NCBI GenBank assembly: GCA_964408805.1
Contig: CAYPAV010000012.1
Coordinates: 62,001 to 126,000 of the forward strand
From: CAYPAV01 sp964408805
GTDB lineage: Bacteria; Pseudomonadota; Alphaproteobacteria; UBA8366
DNA length: 64,000 nucleotides
Direction of reading: 5' to 3'
The translations under genes and the position numbers were made by a program. Positions 43,023 to 51,698 of the stretch are shown here, in pieces. A model generated the notes under the pieces. That model saw only the letters and a program-made list of their open reading frames with translations. It was not told where the DNA came from and ran no database searches. Position 1 is the first letter of the stretch, and each line of letters starts with the position of its first letter.

Positions 43023-43886
43023 ATGAAACACACAACCAAGCTCCGCCAACTCATCGAGCGCGACGAAATTCTCGTCTGCCCCGGCACCTACGACCCGCTG
43101 ATGGCGAAGCTCATCAGCCGCGTCGGATTCGAGGCGATCTATATGACCGGGGCCGGCATCTCCCATTCGACCCTGGCGATGCCGGATCTCGGCCTGACGA
43201 CAATGACCGAGATGGTCCACCGGGCGACGCTGATCGCGGACGCGGCCGAATTGCCCCTCATATGCGATGCGGATACCGGATACGGCAACGCCATCAACGT
43301 CATGCGGACGGTCCGCGAATACGAACGCGCCGGCGTCGCCGGCATCCACATCGAGGATCAGGAGATGCCGAAGCGCTGCGGCCATTTCTTCGGCAAGTCC
43401 CTGGTCCCGACCGAGGAAATGGTCGGCAAGCTGAAAGCGGCCCTCGACGCCAGGCAGGACCCGGATTTCGTCATCATCGCCCGAACCGATGCCCGCACCG
43501 CCCTCGATTTCAACGAAGCGATGGACCGCGCCCATGCCTATGCGGAAGCGGGCGCTGACGTGATTTTCTTCGAATCGCCACGCTCGATCGAGGAACTGAA
43601 GGCGGTCCCGGCGGGCATCGACAAGCCGGTCCTCGCCAATATGGTGGAGACGGGGCTCACCCCCCTCCTCTCGGCGCCGGAATTGGAGGCGATCGGGTTC
43701 GACCTCGTCATCTTCGCGGGCAGCCTCGCGCGCTACCTCACGCGTCAGGCGGAAGGCTTCCTGGAGAACCTCAAGGAAAGCGGCACGACAGAGGCCTATA
43801 TGGACCGCATGAACAGCTTCCAGAATCAAAATAATCTCCTGGAGCTGCCGAAATTCGAAGAGTTAGCGAAGAAGTACGGACTATAA
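43023..43886 (+). CDS. isocitrate lyase/PEP mutase family lyase
   Basis: This 287-residue TIM-barrel lyase has the catalytic KRCGHFFGK block (Cys119), GTYDPLMAKLISRVGFEAIY (core AKLISRVGFEA) and DADTGYGNA, which binds Mg2+ with the acidic residues. Members include 2-methylisocitrate lyase, oxaloacetate decarboxylase and 2,3-dimethylmalate lyase. AAAGAGG precedes the ATG at 43023. Divergent from the two-subunit dehydratase, it probably cleaves the hydrated product to pyruvate plus a short acid. Its stop overlaps the MFS stop by 6 bases. Confidence 0.92.
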   Translation: MKHTTKLRQLIERDEILVCPGTYDPLMAKLISRVGFEAIYMTGAGISHSTLAMPDLGLTTMTEMVHRATLIADAAELPLICDADTGYGNAINVMRTVREYERAGVAGIHIEDQEMPKRCGHFFGKSLVPTEEMVGKLKAALDARQDPDFVIIARTDARTALDFNEAMDRAHAYAEAGADVIFFESPRSIEELKAVPAGIDKPVLANMVETGLTPLLSAPELEAIGFDLVIFAGSLARYLTRQAEGFLENLKESGTTEAYMDRMNSFQNQNNLLELPKFEELAKKYGL

Positions 43887-45086
43887 GCGGGAGGCCGATC
43901 GCGAGGCCCGCGACAGGCCGATTGTGAAGAGAACACCTGCTACCGAACACGCCAGCATCGCCGCGAAGACCGGATCGTAGCTCCCCTCGGCGTCGAAGAT
44001 CACCGCCCCCGCCCAGGCCCCCAATCCGCCGCAGACGTGATGGACCATGGTCACGAGCCCGCTCAGCGCGCCGAGACTCTTGGTGCCGAAGGCATTCCGC
44101 ACGAAAACCACACAAAGGGGTGCCGTTGCCCAGAACGTTATGCCGTAGAGCACCGCGAAGAGAGCGATGGAAACCGTATCCTTGCTGAGCAGCACCAGAA
44201 TGAAGATCACGATCCGCAGCGCGAAACAGGCCACCGTGGCGCCGACGGGCCCGAAGCGATCGCTTGAGGCGCCGGCGGCAATGACGCCGAAGATGCCGGC
44301 AAACCCCAGGAAGGCCAGAAGATTGCCAGCAAACAGCGTATCCACGTCTTGGTCCATCGCGAAAGCCACGATATGGGTTCCGACGAAGAAGTCCTGGAAG
44401 CCGCAAATTCCATAGACGCCGAGCAAGAGCCAGAGGTGTCGTGTTCGAAAGGCCTCGGCAATCGAATTGCCCGTACCCGTCGCCGCCTCGGTACGCGCAG
44501 CGGCGGGCGGCGGCTCGGGTTTGACCGCCCGGAGAATGAACGGAACCAGCAACAGGGTGATGATCCCCAGCCAACCGAAGACCGAGCGCCAGCCAAGACC
44601 GATGAGCACCGTCGACAACACCGAGATGATGATGAGCTGACCCAGCCCCATGCCCGAGATCGCGACGGAATTGGCCAGGCCCAATCGCTCGGGGAATCGG
44701 CGGGCGACCATGACGCCCACCGGCGTGATCGAAGCAATGCCGTTGCCGATCGCGAAGACAATTCCGTAAAGGAGAAGCGCATGCCAAGGTTCGGAAACGA
44801 AGCTCATGAGCCCGATCCCGAGTGCCGCGACGAGAAGTCCCCCGCTCAATATGGCCCGCATCGAAAATCGGTCCGCGAGGTGCCCCGCGAAGAAAATGCA
44901 GCTAGCCGAAACGAAGAAGAATAGCGCCACCACGGCGCCCAGCGTGCCCCGCTCCCAGGCGAAGCTCTCCGCCATCGGTTTCAGAACGAGACCGATAGCA
45001 TTCCGCGCTCCCCCGCCGACGAACAACACAATGAAGGCGATCGCCAACGTCGCCGCTCCGGCGAATTGGAAACGACGGAGATTCAT
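43881..45086 (-). CDS. MFS transporter
   Basis: This 401-residue polytopic membrane protein with about 12 transmembrane helices has a typical MFS loop motif at GHLADRFSMRAIL (residues ~67-79). The layout fits small organic-acid uptake, such as the oxalate/formate antiporter type of MFS. It is the only recognisable transporter in the window, so it may serve the dehydratase-lyase module next to it. It is convergent with the lyase and divergent from a ketopantoate-reductase-like gene. Confidence 0.92.
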   Translation of the reverse strand: MNLRRFQFAGAATLAIAFIVLFVGGGARNAIGLVLKPMAESFAWERGTLGAVVALFFFVSASCIFFAGHLADRFSMRAILSGGLLVAALGIGLMSFVSEPWHALLLYGIVFAIGNGIASITPVGVMVARRFPERLGLANSVAISGMGLGQLIIISVLSTVLIGLGWRSVFGWLGIITLLLVPFILRAVKPEPPPAAARTEAATGTGNSIAEAFRTRHLWLLLGVYGICGFQDFFVGTHIVAFAMDQDVDTLFAGNLLAFLGFAGIFGVIAAGASSDRFGPVGATVACFALRIVIFILVLLSKDTVSIALFAVLYGITFWATAPLCVVFVRNAFGTKSLGALSGLVTMVHHVCGGLGAWAGAVIFDAEGSYDPVFAAMLACSVAGVLFTIGLSRASRSASRL

Positions 45087-45219
45087 TACTACTTCTTCCG
45101 GAAAAAAATGATTTTAGCCCCATCGGCCGACCGAAGACGTTCGGACACCCCCGCGTCGTCTTCACGCCAACTTGTCCGCGCTCGGCCTTTCCGAGCATTG
45201 GTAAAGAATGCTAGACCTC

Positions 45220-45234
45220 TGTAAATTATTTACA
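45220..45234. promoter_or_regulatory. 15-bp palindrome, possible operator
   Basis: TGTAAATTATTTACA is a perfect inverted repeat with a single central base (TGTAAAT-T-ATTTACA). It lies in the AT-rich region between the divergent MFS and ketopantoate-reductase-like genes, 30 bases before the latter's ATG. The form resembles operators of GntR-type regulators (TGT-n-ACA). No regulator gene is in the window. Confidence 0.45.
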
Positions 45235-45263
45235 AACGAAATATCGAATTGGCGGGGGGAAGA

Positions 45264-46331
45264 ATGACCAAATACAACACGCTGATCATGGGCGCGTCCT
45301 ATGGGTCGCTGCTGGCAACGAAACTCTTGCTCGCCGGGCATTCGGTGCACCTTGTCTGCCTGCCCGACGAAGCCGATCTCTTCAACAAGGAGGGCGCGCG
45401 GGTTCGCATGCCGGTGAAGGGTCGGGACGATCTGGTCGAGATCGATTCTCGTGACTTGCCGGGCAAACTATCGGCCGGCGGGACGGATAGCGCCGATCCG
45501 GCCGATTACGATCTGGTCGCGCTGGCCATGCAGGAGCCGCAATATCGCTCGCCGGGGGTTCGGGAACTCTTGGATGCGGTGGGGCGTTCCGGCGTTCCCT
45601 GCATGTCGATCATGAACATGCCGCCCCTGCCCTATATGGCGCGGATTCCCGGCCTCGACGTCGGCACCCTGACTCATTGCTACACCGATCACACGGTCTG
45701 GAGCAGTTTCGACCCGGCCCTGATCACGCTTTGCAGCCCGGACCCACAAGCCTTTCGTCCGCCCGAGGAGCCGACGAATGTGTTGCAGGTTAGCCTGCCA
45801 ACCAACTTCAAGGCCGCCCGCTTCGAGTCCGACGCGCACACGGCCATTCTCCGCCAGATGCAGGCGGATATCGAAGCCATCCGCTTCGATACGTCGGAAG
45901 GCGCGATCGAGCTTCCGGTCAAGCTGAAGGTGCATGATTCGGTCTTCGTCCCGCTCGCCAAATGGGCGATGCTGCTGACCGGCAATTATCGCTGCGTCCA
46001 GGATGACGACATGCGTTCCATTCGCGATGCGGTCCACAGCGACCTCGACCTCTCGCGCTCGGTCTATGAGTGGGTCAGCGAGGTCTGCCGCGAGATGGGC
46101 GCGGATCCGGCCGATCAGGTCCCGTTCGAGAAATACGCCAATGCGGCGAACGGCCTGGCGAAACCCTCCTCGGCGGCGCGCGCCCTTCTGGCCGGCGTGC
46201 CCAATATCGAGCGCGCGGATTGCCTGGTCCGCACCATCGCGCTGCAGAAGGGCATGCAGCTCGACATCGTCGACGAGACCGTCGGCAAGGTCGAAACCTG
46301 GCTGGAGGGCAACCGAAAGAAGGCGTCGTAA
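45264..46331 (+). CDS. ketopantoate reductase-like (6-phosphogluconate dehydrogenase superfamily) protein
   Basis: The 355-residue protein has an N-terminal Rossmann fold (LIMGASYGSLLATKLLLAG) in which the usual GxGxxG is GASYGS, followed by an all-helical C-terminal domain with AKWAMLLTGNYRC and VREMGADP-type helices that resemble ketopantoate reductase. The ATG at 45264 has GGGGGGA upstream; TTG 45249 is less likely. It is not canonical PanE, so the substrate is unknown. Its stop abuts the convergent molybdoenzyme stop with no space. Confidence 0.75.
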   Translation: MTKYNTLIMGASYGSLLATKLLLAGHSVHLVCLPDEADLFNKEGARVRMPVKGRDDLVEIDSRDLPGKLSAGGTDSADPADYDLVALAMQEPQYRSPGVRELLDAVGRSGVPCMSIMNMPPLPYMARIPGLDVGTLTHCYTDHTVWSSFDPALITLCSPDPQAFRPPEEPTNVLQVSLPTNFKAARFESDAHTAILRQMQADIEAIRFDTSEGAIELPVKLKVHDSVFVPLAKWAMLLTGNYRCVQDDDMRSIRDAVHSDLDLSRSVYEWVSEVCREMGADPADQVPFEKYANAANGLAKPSSAARALLAGVPNIERADCLVRTIALQKGMQLDIVDETVGKVETWLEGNRKKAS

Positions 46332-48653
46332 TCAGCCGTCCGCCGCGCGGATCGCCCGCCACACCTTCTCGCTCGTCGCCGGCATGTCGAGGTGATCGAC
46401 GCCAAGCGGGGCAAGCGCATCCAGGACCGCGTTGATGACGGTCTGTGGTGCCCCGATGCAGCCGGCCTGGCCCGAGCCCTTCACCCCGAGCGGATTGGCG
46501 GCGGTCGGCACCCCTTCCAAGGTCACCTCGAAACCGGGTAGGTGCGAGGCGCGCGGCAGCAGATAATCCATCATCGATCCGGCAAGGAGCTGTCCGGTCT
46601 CCGGATCATAGAGCGTGTGCTCGCCGAGCGCCTGGCCGATCCCTTGGGTGACACCGCCTTGGACCTGACCTTCCGTGAGCCGGGGATTAATCAGCGTCCC
46701 ATAGTCGTCGACGATGACATAGCGGAGCAGCTCAACTGCCCCGGTGTCGGGATCGACCTCGACCTCGGCGACATGACAGCCGTTCGGAAATGTGAAGGGG
46801 GCGTCTTCGTTCATCGCGAAACTGTCGAGCCCGTTTTCGGCCATGTCCTCGTCGGCGGCGAGATCTTCGTTGCGGGCGGCGGCGGCGACGTCGATCAGGG
46901 TAACGGAACGTTCCGTCGCCGCGACCGCGAAGCGGCCTTCCGCGAATTCGAGATCGCCTTCATCGGCCTGCAGGAGTTGGGCCGCGACACCGCGCGCCTT
47001 GCCGAGCGCCATGTCGATCGCCTTCACCAGCGCCCCGCCGCCCATATGCATCGAGCGGGCCCCGCCATGTCCGAAGCCGAGCCGCGTCTCGCTGGTGTCG
47101 GCCTGAATGTAGCGGATTGTCTCGGGGGGGAGACCGAGCCGGTCGCTCGTGATTTGGGTGTAAGCGGTCTCGTGGCCCTGGCCGTTGGATTCGGTTCCGA
47201 TGCGGAGCTCGACCGCGCCGTCCTCCGAGAAACTGATCTCGGCCCCTTCCTGAGGCGCGCCGCGCGAGGTCTCGAGAAAACACCCAACGCCCATGCCGCG
47301 GAGGCGTCCCTTCGCCTCGGACTCCTGGCGGCGCCCCTCGAAGCCGTCGCGGTCGGCATGGCGGATGGCATCCCCAATATTGTCCTTGAAGCGGCCGCAA
47401 TCGAGATTGATGCCAAGCGCGGTCCGGTGCGGAAATCCGTCGATCGCGTTTTGTCGTCGCAATTCCACCGGATCGAAACCGCAGCGCCGGGCCGCGACCT
47501 CGATCAACCGTTCGATGATGAAATTCGCCTCCGGCTTGCCCGCTCCGCGATAGGCGTCGACGGGACCGGTATTGGTGAAGACGCCGCGGGATTCCATGAA
47601 GACATGAGGGATCCGATAGACCCCGCCCATCGCGGTCGAGGAGGCATTGGTCGAGGCATTCGGCCCGGCCGCCGACAGATAGGCTCCCATATTGGCGACC
47701 AGCTCGGCATGAAGGGCGAGGAAATTTCCGACGTCGTCCAAGGCCAGGCGGCCCTGTGTGCGGATATCGCGGCCATGGGTGGCGGCGGCAAGGTCTTCGC
47801 CGCGCTCTCCCACCCATTTGACCGGACGGCCATGTTTGCGTGCCGCCCAGAGCAACAGAACCCATTCCGGATAGAGAAAATTCTTGAGCCCGAAACCGCC
47901 GCCGACATCGGGCGCGACCACCCGAATGCGATCTTCCGGAATGTCGAAGACGGCGCTCGCCAATTGGCGGCGAATGGAGTGAAGGCCCTGGGCGGCGGCA
48001 TTCAGCGTGAAAGTCTCCGTCGCCGCGTCATAGACGCCGATCCCCGCCCGCGTCTCCGTGGGTGCGGCACTGATCCGGTTGTTCACGATATCCAGCTCGA
48101 TGATATGTGCCGCCTTCGCGAAGGCGGCTTCCATGCCGGCGCGGTCACCCTTCTCGGCCCGAAAGGCGACGTTTCCCGCCGCGGCCTCCCAGAGCAGGGG
48201 CGCCGACGCTTCTTGCGCCGCCAGGCTGTCGACGACGGCCGGCAGGGGCTCGAAGTCGATCTGGACCAGCTCCGCCGCCGCCAGCGCCGTCTCGCGGGTC
48301 TCGGCGACGACGAACGCAATCGGATCGCCGACATGGCGCACGCGGTCCCGGGCCAAGGCATAGCGAGGCGGAATGACCAGCGGCGAGGTGGCTTCGAACT
48401 GCGCGATACAGGGCAACGGTCCGACGCCGTCCGCGCCAAGGTCCCCCTCGAGATGAACACCGACGACCCCCGGCACGGCCCGCGCCGCCATCGTATCGAT
48501 TCCGCGAATTTCCGCATGCGCGTGGTCGGAGCGGAGAACAATGGCATGCAACTGCCCCTCCATATCGATATCCGCCGCAAATATCGCGTCTCCGGTTAGA
48601 AACCGGCGATCTTCGAGGCGGGGGACGGATTGGCCGGGCGTGAAAGGGGACAA
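46332..48653 (-). CDS. molybdenum hydroxylase large subunit (CoxL/XdhB-like), orphan
   Basis: This 773-residue protein is an aldehyde oxidase/xanthine dehydrogenase family large subunit, with the molybdopterin-binding segments DAYRGAGKPEAN, GVGGGFGLKNF-type start VAPDVGGGFGLKNF, and a C-terminal NPLGVKGSGQAGCIGAP. The conserved catalytic Glu (motif GxGE) reads GSGQ here. TTG at 48653 is the best start because it gives SPFTPGQSVPRLEDRRFLTG, the usual family start. The FAD and iron-sulfur subunits that normally accompany it are not in the window. It may pair with distant subunits. Confidence 0.88.
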   Translation of the reverse strand: MSPFTPGQSVPRLEDRRFLTGDAIFAADIDMEGQLHAIVLRSDHAHAEIRGIDTMAARAVPGVVGVHLEGDLGADGVGPLPCIAQFEATSPLVIPPRYALARDRVRHVGDPIAFVVAETRETALAAAELVQIDFEPLPAVVDSLAAQEASAPLLWEAAAGNVAFRAEKGDRAGMEAAFAKAAHIIELDIVNNRISAAPTETRAGIGVYDAATETFTLNAAAQGLHSIRRQLASAVFDIPEDRIRVVAPDVGGGFGLKNFLYPEWVLLLWAARKHGRPVKWVGERGEDLAAATHGRDIRTQGRLALDDVGNFLALHAELVANMGAYLSAAGPNASTNASSTAMGGVYRIPHVFMESRGVFTNTGPVDAYRGAGKPEANFIIERLIEVAARRCGFDPVELRRQNAIDGFPHRTALGINLDCGRFKDNIGDAIRHADRDGFEGRRQESEAKGRLRGMGVGCFLETSRGAPQEGAEISFSEDGAVELRIGTESNGQGHETAYTQITSDRLGLPPETIRYIQADTSETRLGFGHGGARSMHMGGGALVKAIDMALGKARGVAAQLLQADEGDLEFAEGRFAVAATERSVTLIDVAAAARNEDLAADEDMAENGLDSFAMNEDAPFTFPNGCHVAEVEVDPDTGAVELLRYVIVDDYGTLINPRLTEGQVQGGVTQGIGQALGEHTLYDPETGQLLAGSMMDYLLPRASHLPGFEVTLEGVPTAANPLGVKGSGQAGCIGAPQTVINAVLDALAPLGVDHLDMPATSEKVWRAIRAADG

Positions 48654-48800
48654 GGCAAAGCTCGCTTTTGAGGGATGGGATAGGTATCGGAATGTCGAGA
48701 AAGAATAGCCTATACATTCCCCACCATAAAACACGCGTGACGTGCCTCTGGATCGGGCTAAATCACGAAGAGGGGACATGAATTGGGGGAGGACGGCCGA

Positions 48801-49826
48801 ATGGACGCACGGTTCGGCATCATCGAGATACCGCGCGGTATCGAGGCGGCGGTGGCCAATGCGCGACTGGCCGAGGATGTCGGTTTCGATTTCGTCGGCG
48901 TCGCGGATTCGCAATCCCTCTACCGCGAATTGTTCGTGACCCTGGGTGCCGTTGCAGCGGCGACCGAGCGGGTCATGATCGGCCCCTCGGTGACCAATCC
49001 CCTGACCCGGCATCCGGCCGTGATGTCGAGCGCGGCGGCGTCCGTCAACGAGATCGCCACCGGCCGGGCGATGCTGGGGATCGGCACCGGCGACAGTGCC
49101 ATCTACAATCTCGGGGAGCGGCCGCGGGGATTAAAAGGGCTTCGTGAATACGTCCTGGCCCTTCGCGAATTGCTGCGCGGCCAACAGACCGAGTTCGACG
49201 GCCGCGAGATCCACAGCAAATGGACGGCGGAACTCGACCATGCGCCGGTCCCCGTCTACATCTCGGCCGAGGGCCCGAAGACACTGGAACTCGCGGGCGA
49301 GATCGCCGACGGCGTGATCTGCGGCATGGGGCTTTCGCCCGAAGTCGCTGCGCTGACGCTGGAGCATATCGAAACCGGCGCCAAGCGCGCCGGGCGGACA
49401 CTGGCGGATCTCGATATTTGGGCGCTCGCCAGGGTCAATACCGGCACCGACAGAGCGGCGCTGGTGAACGAGATCCGGATGGAGCTAGCCTCGACCGCCC
49501 ATCATGCCTTCCGTTTCACCCAGGAAGGCAAGCTCGTGCCGCCGGAACTCTCCGAGGCGATCCGGAAGGTCCAATCGGGCTACCGCCCCGCCAGCCACGA
49601 AGCCTTGGGCGAGTCGCCCAATGCGAAGCTCATGGAGGACGCGGATCTGCTCGCCTACATGGTCGATCGCTTCGCGGTTCTTGGCACCGCGGAGGCCTGC
49701 GTAGAGCGGATCCAATCGATCCGCGCCGCGGGCATTCACCAACTTCTCTTTACCGGATTCGTCGACGACCGACCGGGCTTGATCCGGACCTTGGGCGAAT
49801 CGGTCTTCCCACGCTGCAGGAACTAG
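48801..49826 (+). CDS. LLM class flavin-dependent oxidoreductase
   Basis: The 341-residue TIM-barrel luciferase-like monooxygenase has RLAEDVGFDFVGVADSQ near the N-terminus, MIGPSVTNPLTRHPAV and GRAMLGIGTGDS. ATG at 48801 is selected because GGGGGAGGA lies 7 bases upstream. Members use FMN or F420. It is first in a plus-strand operon with a GST-like protein and an SDR, together a plausible detoxification or desulfurisation unit. Confidence 0.9.
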   Translation: MDARFGIIEIPRGIEAAVANARLAEDVGFDFVGVADSQSLYRELFVTLGAVAAATERVMIGPSVTNPLTRHPAVMSSAAASVNEIATGRAMLGIGTGDSAIYNLGERPRGLKGLREYVLALRELLRGQQTEFDGREIHSKWTAELDHAPVPVYISAEGPKTLELAGEIADGVICGMGLSPEVAALTLEHIETGAKRAGRTLADLDIWALARVNTGTDRAALVNEIRMELASTAHHAFRFTQEGKLVPPELSEAIRKVQSGYRPASHEALGESPNAKLMEDADLLAYMVDRFAVLGTAEACVERIQSIRAAGIHQLLFTGFVDDRPGLIRTLGESVFPRCRN

Positions 49827-49830
49827 ATCC

Positions 49831-50466
49831 ATGAAACTTTATTGGACGCCCGCCTCCCCATTCACGCCCAAGGTCTCTGTCGCCGCGCGGGAGTTGGGGC
49901 TTTGGGAGCGGATCGAGATCCTGCCGACGACCTGGCCGCTCGATTGGGGATACGCAACGGTCCCGTTCACACCGGGCCTTGCTGAAGCCAACCCGGTGGC
50001 GCGCATTCCGACCCTGGTAACGGAAACGGGTCATGCGCTTGGCGATTCAACCCTCGCCTGCCTTTATCTGAACGATATCGCGACAGGTCCCAAAATAATC
50101 CCGGAGGGTGACGAGAAATGGCGCATGTGGTCGCTCTACGCCGTCGCCGACGGAGCCATTGAGGCCCAGGTCGGCATGCGGGCGGAAATGCTCCGGCCCG
50201 AGGCCGACCGGTCGGAGGGGTATCTCGCGAAACATCGCGACCGTCTCCTGCGATGCTTCGACGCAATCGAGGACCGGGCGGAGGAACTCGATCGCCCGCT
50301 CGACCTCGCCCAAATTACCGTCGCCATCGCGTGCGGTTACCAGGATTGGCGCGATTGGCTCGACGATTACCGGCCGGGCCATCTACGTCTTGCGGCCTGG
50401 GCCGAGACTTTCGCAAAGCGCCCCTCGATGAAGGCCACCGAACCCTTGGAAACGCCCGAAGCCTAA
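49831..50466 (+). CDS. glutathione S-transferase family protein
   Basis: This 211-residue GST has an N-terminal thioredoxin-like domain (KLYWTPASPFTPKVSVAARE) whose Ser/Thr region is in the catalytic position, IPTLVTETGHALGDSTLACLYL with the Gly and Ser that bind glutathione, and a helical C-terminal domain (AYGYQDWRDWLDDY). It starts 4 bases after the LLM gene. Such proteins conjugate or isomerise electrophiles; the substrate is unknown. Confidence 0.92.
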   Translation: MKLYWTPASPFTPKVSVAARELGLWERIEILPTTWPLDWGYATVPFTPGLAEANPVARIPTLVTETGHALGDSTLACLYLNDIATGPKIIPEGDEKWRMWSLYAVADGAIEAQVGMRAEMLRPEADRSEGYLAKHRDRLLRCFDAIEDRAEELDRPLDLAQITVAIACGYQDWRDWLDDYRPGHLRLAAWAETFAKRPSMKATEPLETPEA

Positions 50467-50497
50467 GCCAAAGATCCCGAAGGAAGGAAAATTCCTC

Positions 50498-51265
50498 ATG
50501 ACCGACATCCAGGACCAGATCGTCTTCGTGACCGGCGCCGGCGCCGGGATCGGCGCCGCGACCGCACGCCGTTTCGCGAGAGAAGGCGCGCGCGTGGTCG
50601 CCGCCGACTATCAGGGCGATCGTCTCGACGAGACCCGCGCGGGGCTGGAGGACCGGATGCTCTCCCTGACCCTCGATCTTCGAAGCTCGGAAGCGGTGCA
50701 GGCGGCCTTCGACGGCTTGCCCGAGAATTATCGCGACGTCTCCATCCTGGTGAACAACGCCGGCGTCGGGCCGGGGCTGGAGCCGGCCCACGAAGCCAAC
50801 TTGGAAGATTGGGAACAGATCGTCGATACCAACATCAAGGGCGTGCTCTACTGCACCCGCGCGGCGCTGCCGGGCATGGTCGAACGAAAGAGCGGCTTTG
50901 TCGTCAACATCTCCTCCACCTCCGCCACCAACAACTACAAGGGCGGCAACGTCTATGGCGGCAGCAAGGCCTTCGTCCGGCAGTTTTCGCTAAATCTGCG
51001 TTGCGACCTGCTCGGCACCGGGGTCCGGGTGGCCTCGATCGAGCCAGGGATGACCCAGACCCGCTTCACGGAAGTCCGCTACCGGGGCGACGACGCCAAA
51101 ACCGAGGCCCATTACAAGGATATCGAATCCTTGAGCGGCGACGATCTCGCCGATGTGATCTTCTACACGACCACCCTGCCGCCACATGTCAACATCACGA
51201 CCCTGCAGGTGACGCCGACACAGATGGCACCCGCCGGATACGCGCTTCATCGCGGGGAAATTTAG
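50498..51265 (+). CDS. SDR family oxidoreductase (YdfG-like)
   Basis: This 255-residue classical SDR has VFVTGAGAGIGAATARRF, NNAGVGPGL, catalytic Ser in NISSTSATNNYKG and YGGSK, plus the motif IEPGMTQTRF and the C-terminal ITTLQVTPTQ typical of YdfG-type serine/3-hydroxy acid dehydrogenases. GGAAGGAAAATT precedes the start. It closes the LLM-GST-SDR operon and is followed by a bidirectional terminator. Confidence 0.93.
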   Translation: MTDIQDQIVFVTGAGAGIGAATARRFAREGARVVAADYQGDRLDETRAGLEDRMLSLTLDLRSSEAVQAAFDGLPENYRDVSILVNNAGVGPGLEPAHEANLEDWEQIVDTNIKGVLYCTRAALPGMVERKSGFVVNISSTSATNNYKGGNVYGGSKAFVRQFSLNLRCDLLGTGVRVASIEPGMTQTRFTEVRYRGDDAKTEAHYKDIESLSGDDLADVIFYTTTLPPHVNITTLQVTPTQMAPAGYALHRGEI

Positions 51266-51277
51266 CCCACTTCAAAA

Positions 51278-51308
51278 AAACGGCGGGCCGCCGAGGGCAC
51301 CGCCGTTT
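51278..51308. terminator. bidirectional Rho-independent terminator
   Basis: A perfect 9-bp stem, AAACGGCGG (51278-51286) and CCGCCGTTT (51300-51308), encloses a 13-base loop. A run of seven A on its left is a T-tract for minus-strand transcripts, and TTTCT follows on the right for plus-strand ones. It lies between the SDR and the convergent small membrane-protein gene and probably ends both transcripts. Confidence 0.75.
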
Positions 51309-51331
51309 CTAATTCTCAAACTAAATATCGA

Positions 51332-51421
51332 CTACGTGGTCAGGGCGCCCATCGCAATCAAAAGCACCACCACGACGATGAATACGACCGTTACCTTATT
51401 CTTTGCAATGAGTTCAGACAT
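51332..51421 (-). CDS. 29-residue single-span membrane peptide
   Basis: The predicted peptide, beginning MSELIAKNKVTVVF, has a short charged N-terminus and a hydrophobic stretch VTVVFIVVVVLLIAMGAL that fits one transmembrane helix. A CGAGG Shine-Dalgarno lies 4-8 bases before the ATG at 51421 and a strong bidirectional terminator lies 24 bases beyond the stop, both signs of a real gene. No family was recognised. It could be a small membrane regulator or stress protein. Confidence 0.55.
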   Translation of the reverse strand: MSELIAKNKVTVVFIVVVVLLIAMGALTT

Positions 51422-51698
51422 GTTACCTCGCCTTTGGTTTCTTGTTCTGATTTCGAAGAGGCGGAAACTATCCAGCGTGCGAGGGCGAAGCCATGCGGCA
51501 ATTTCGCGCAGTTTGGTCCGGATCGTTGGCCGACAAAACGACAGGGCTATCAGATCGGAACATAGCGATGATCCGATTTGACGCGGATCAATGAAGGTGC
51601 CTCGCCGCCGCAATATACTGTTTGTCTACCAGCGCAACCTTGCTTGGCTGCATTTGCTATTTGACCGGCGTATGAGCCTAATCTGGAGGCGTATTCCC

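Noticed and set aside
46542..48599. A very long plus-strand open frame antisense to the molybdenum hydroxylase gene
   Set aside because: High GC content gives long antisense frames; the minus strand carries clear family motifs while this frame has none and an Arg/Gly-rich composition.
48654..49013. N-terminal extension of the molybdenum hydroxylase to 49013
   Set aside because: It overlaps the divergent LLM gene; the family N-terminus begins at TTG 48653.
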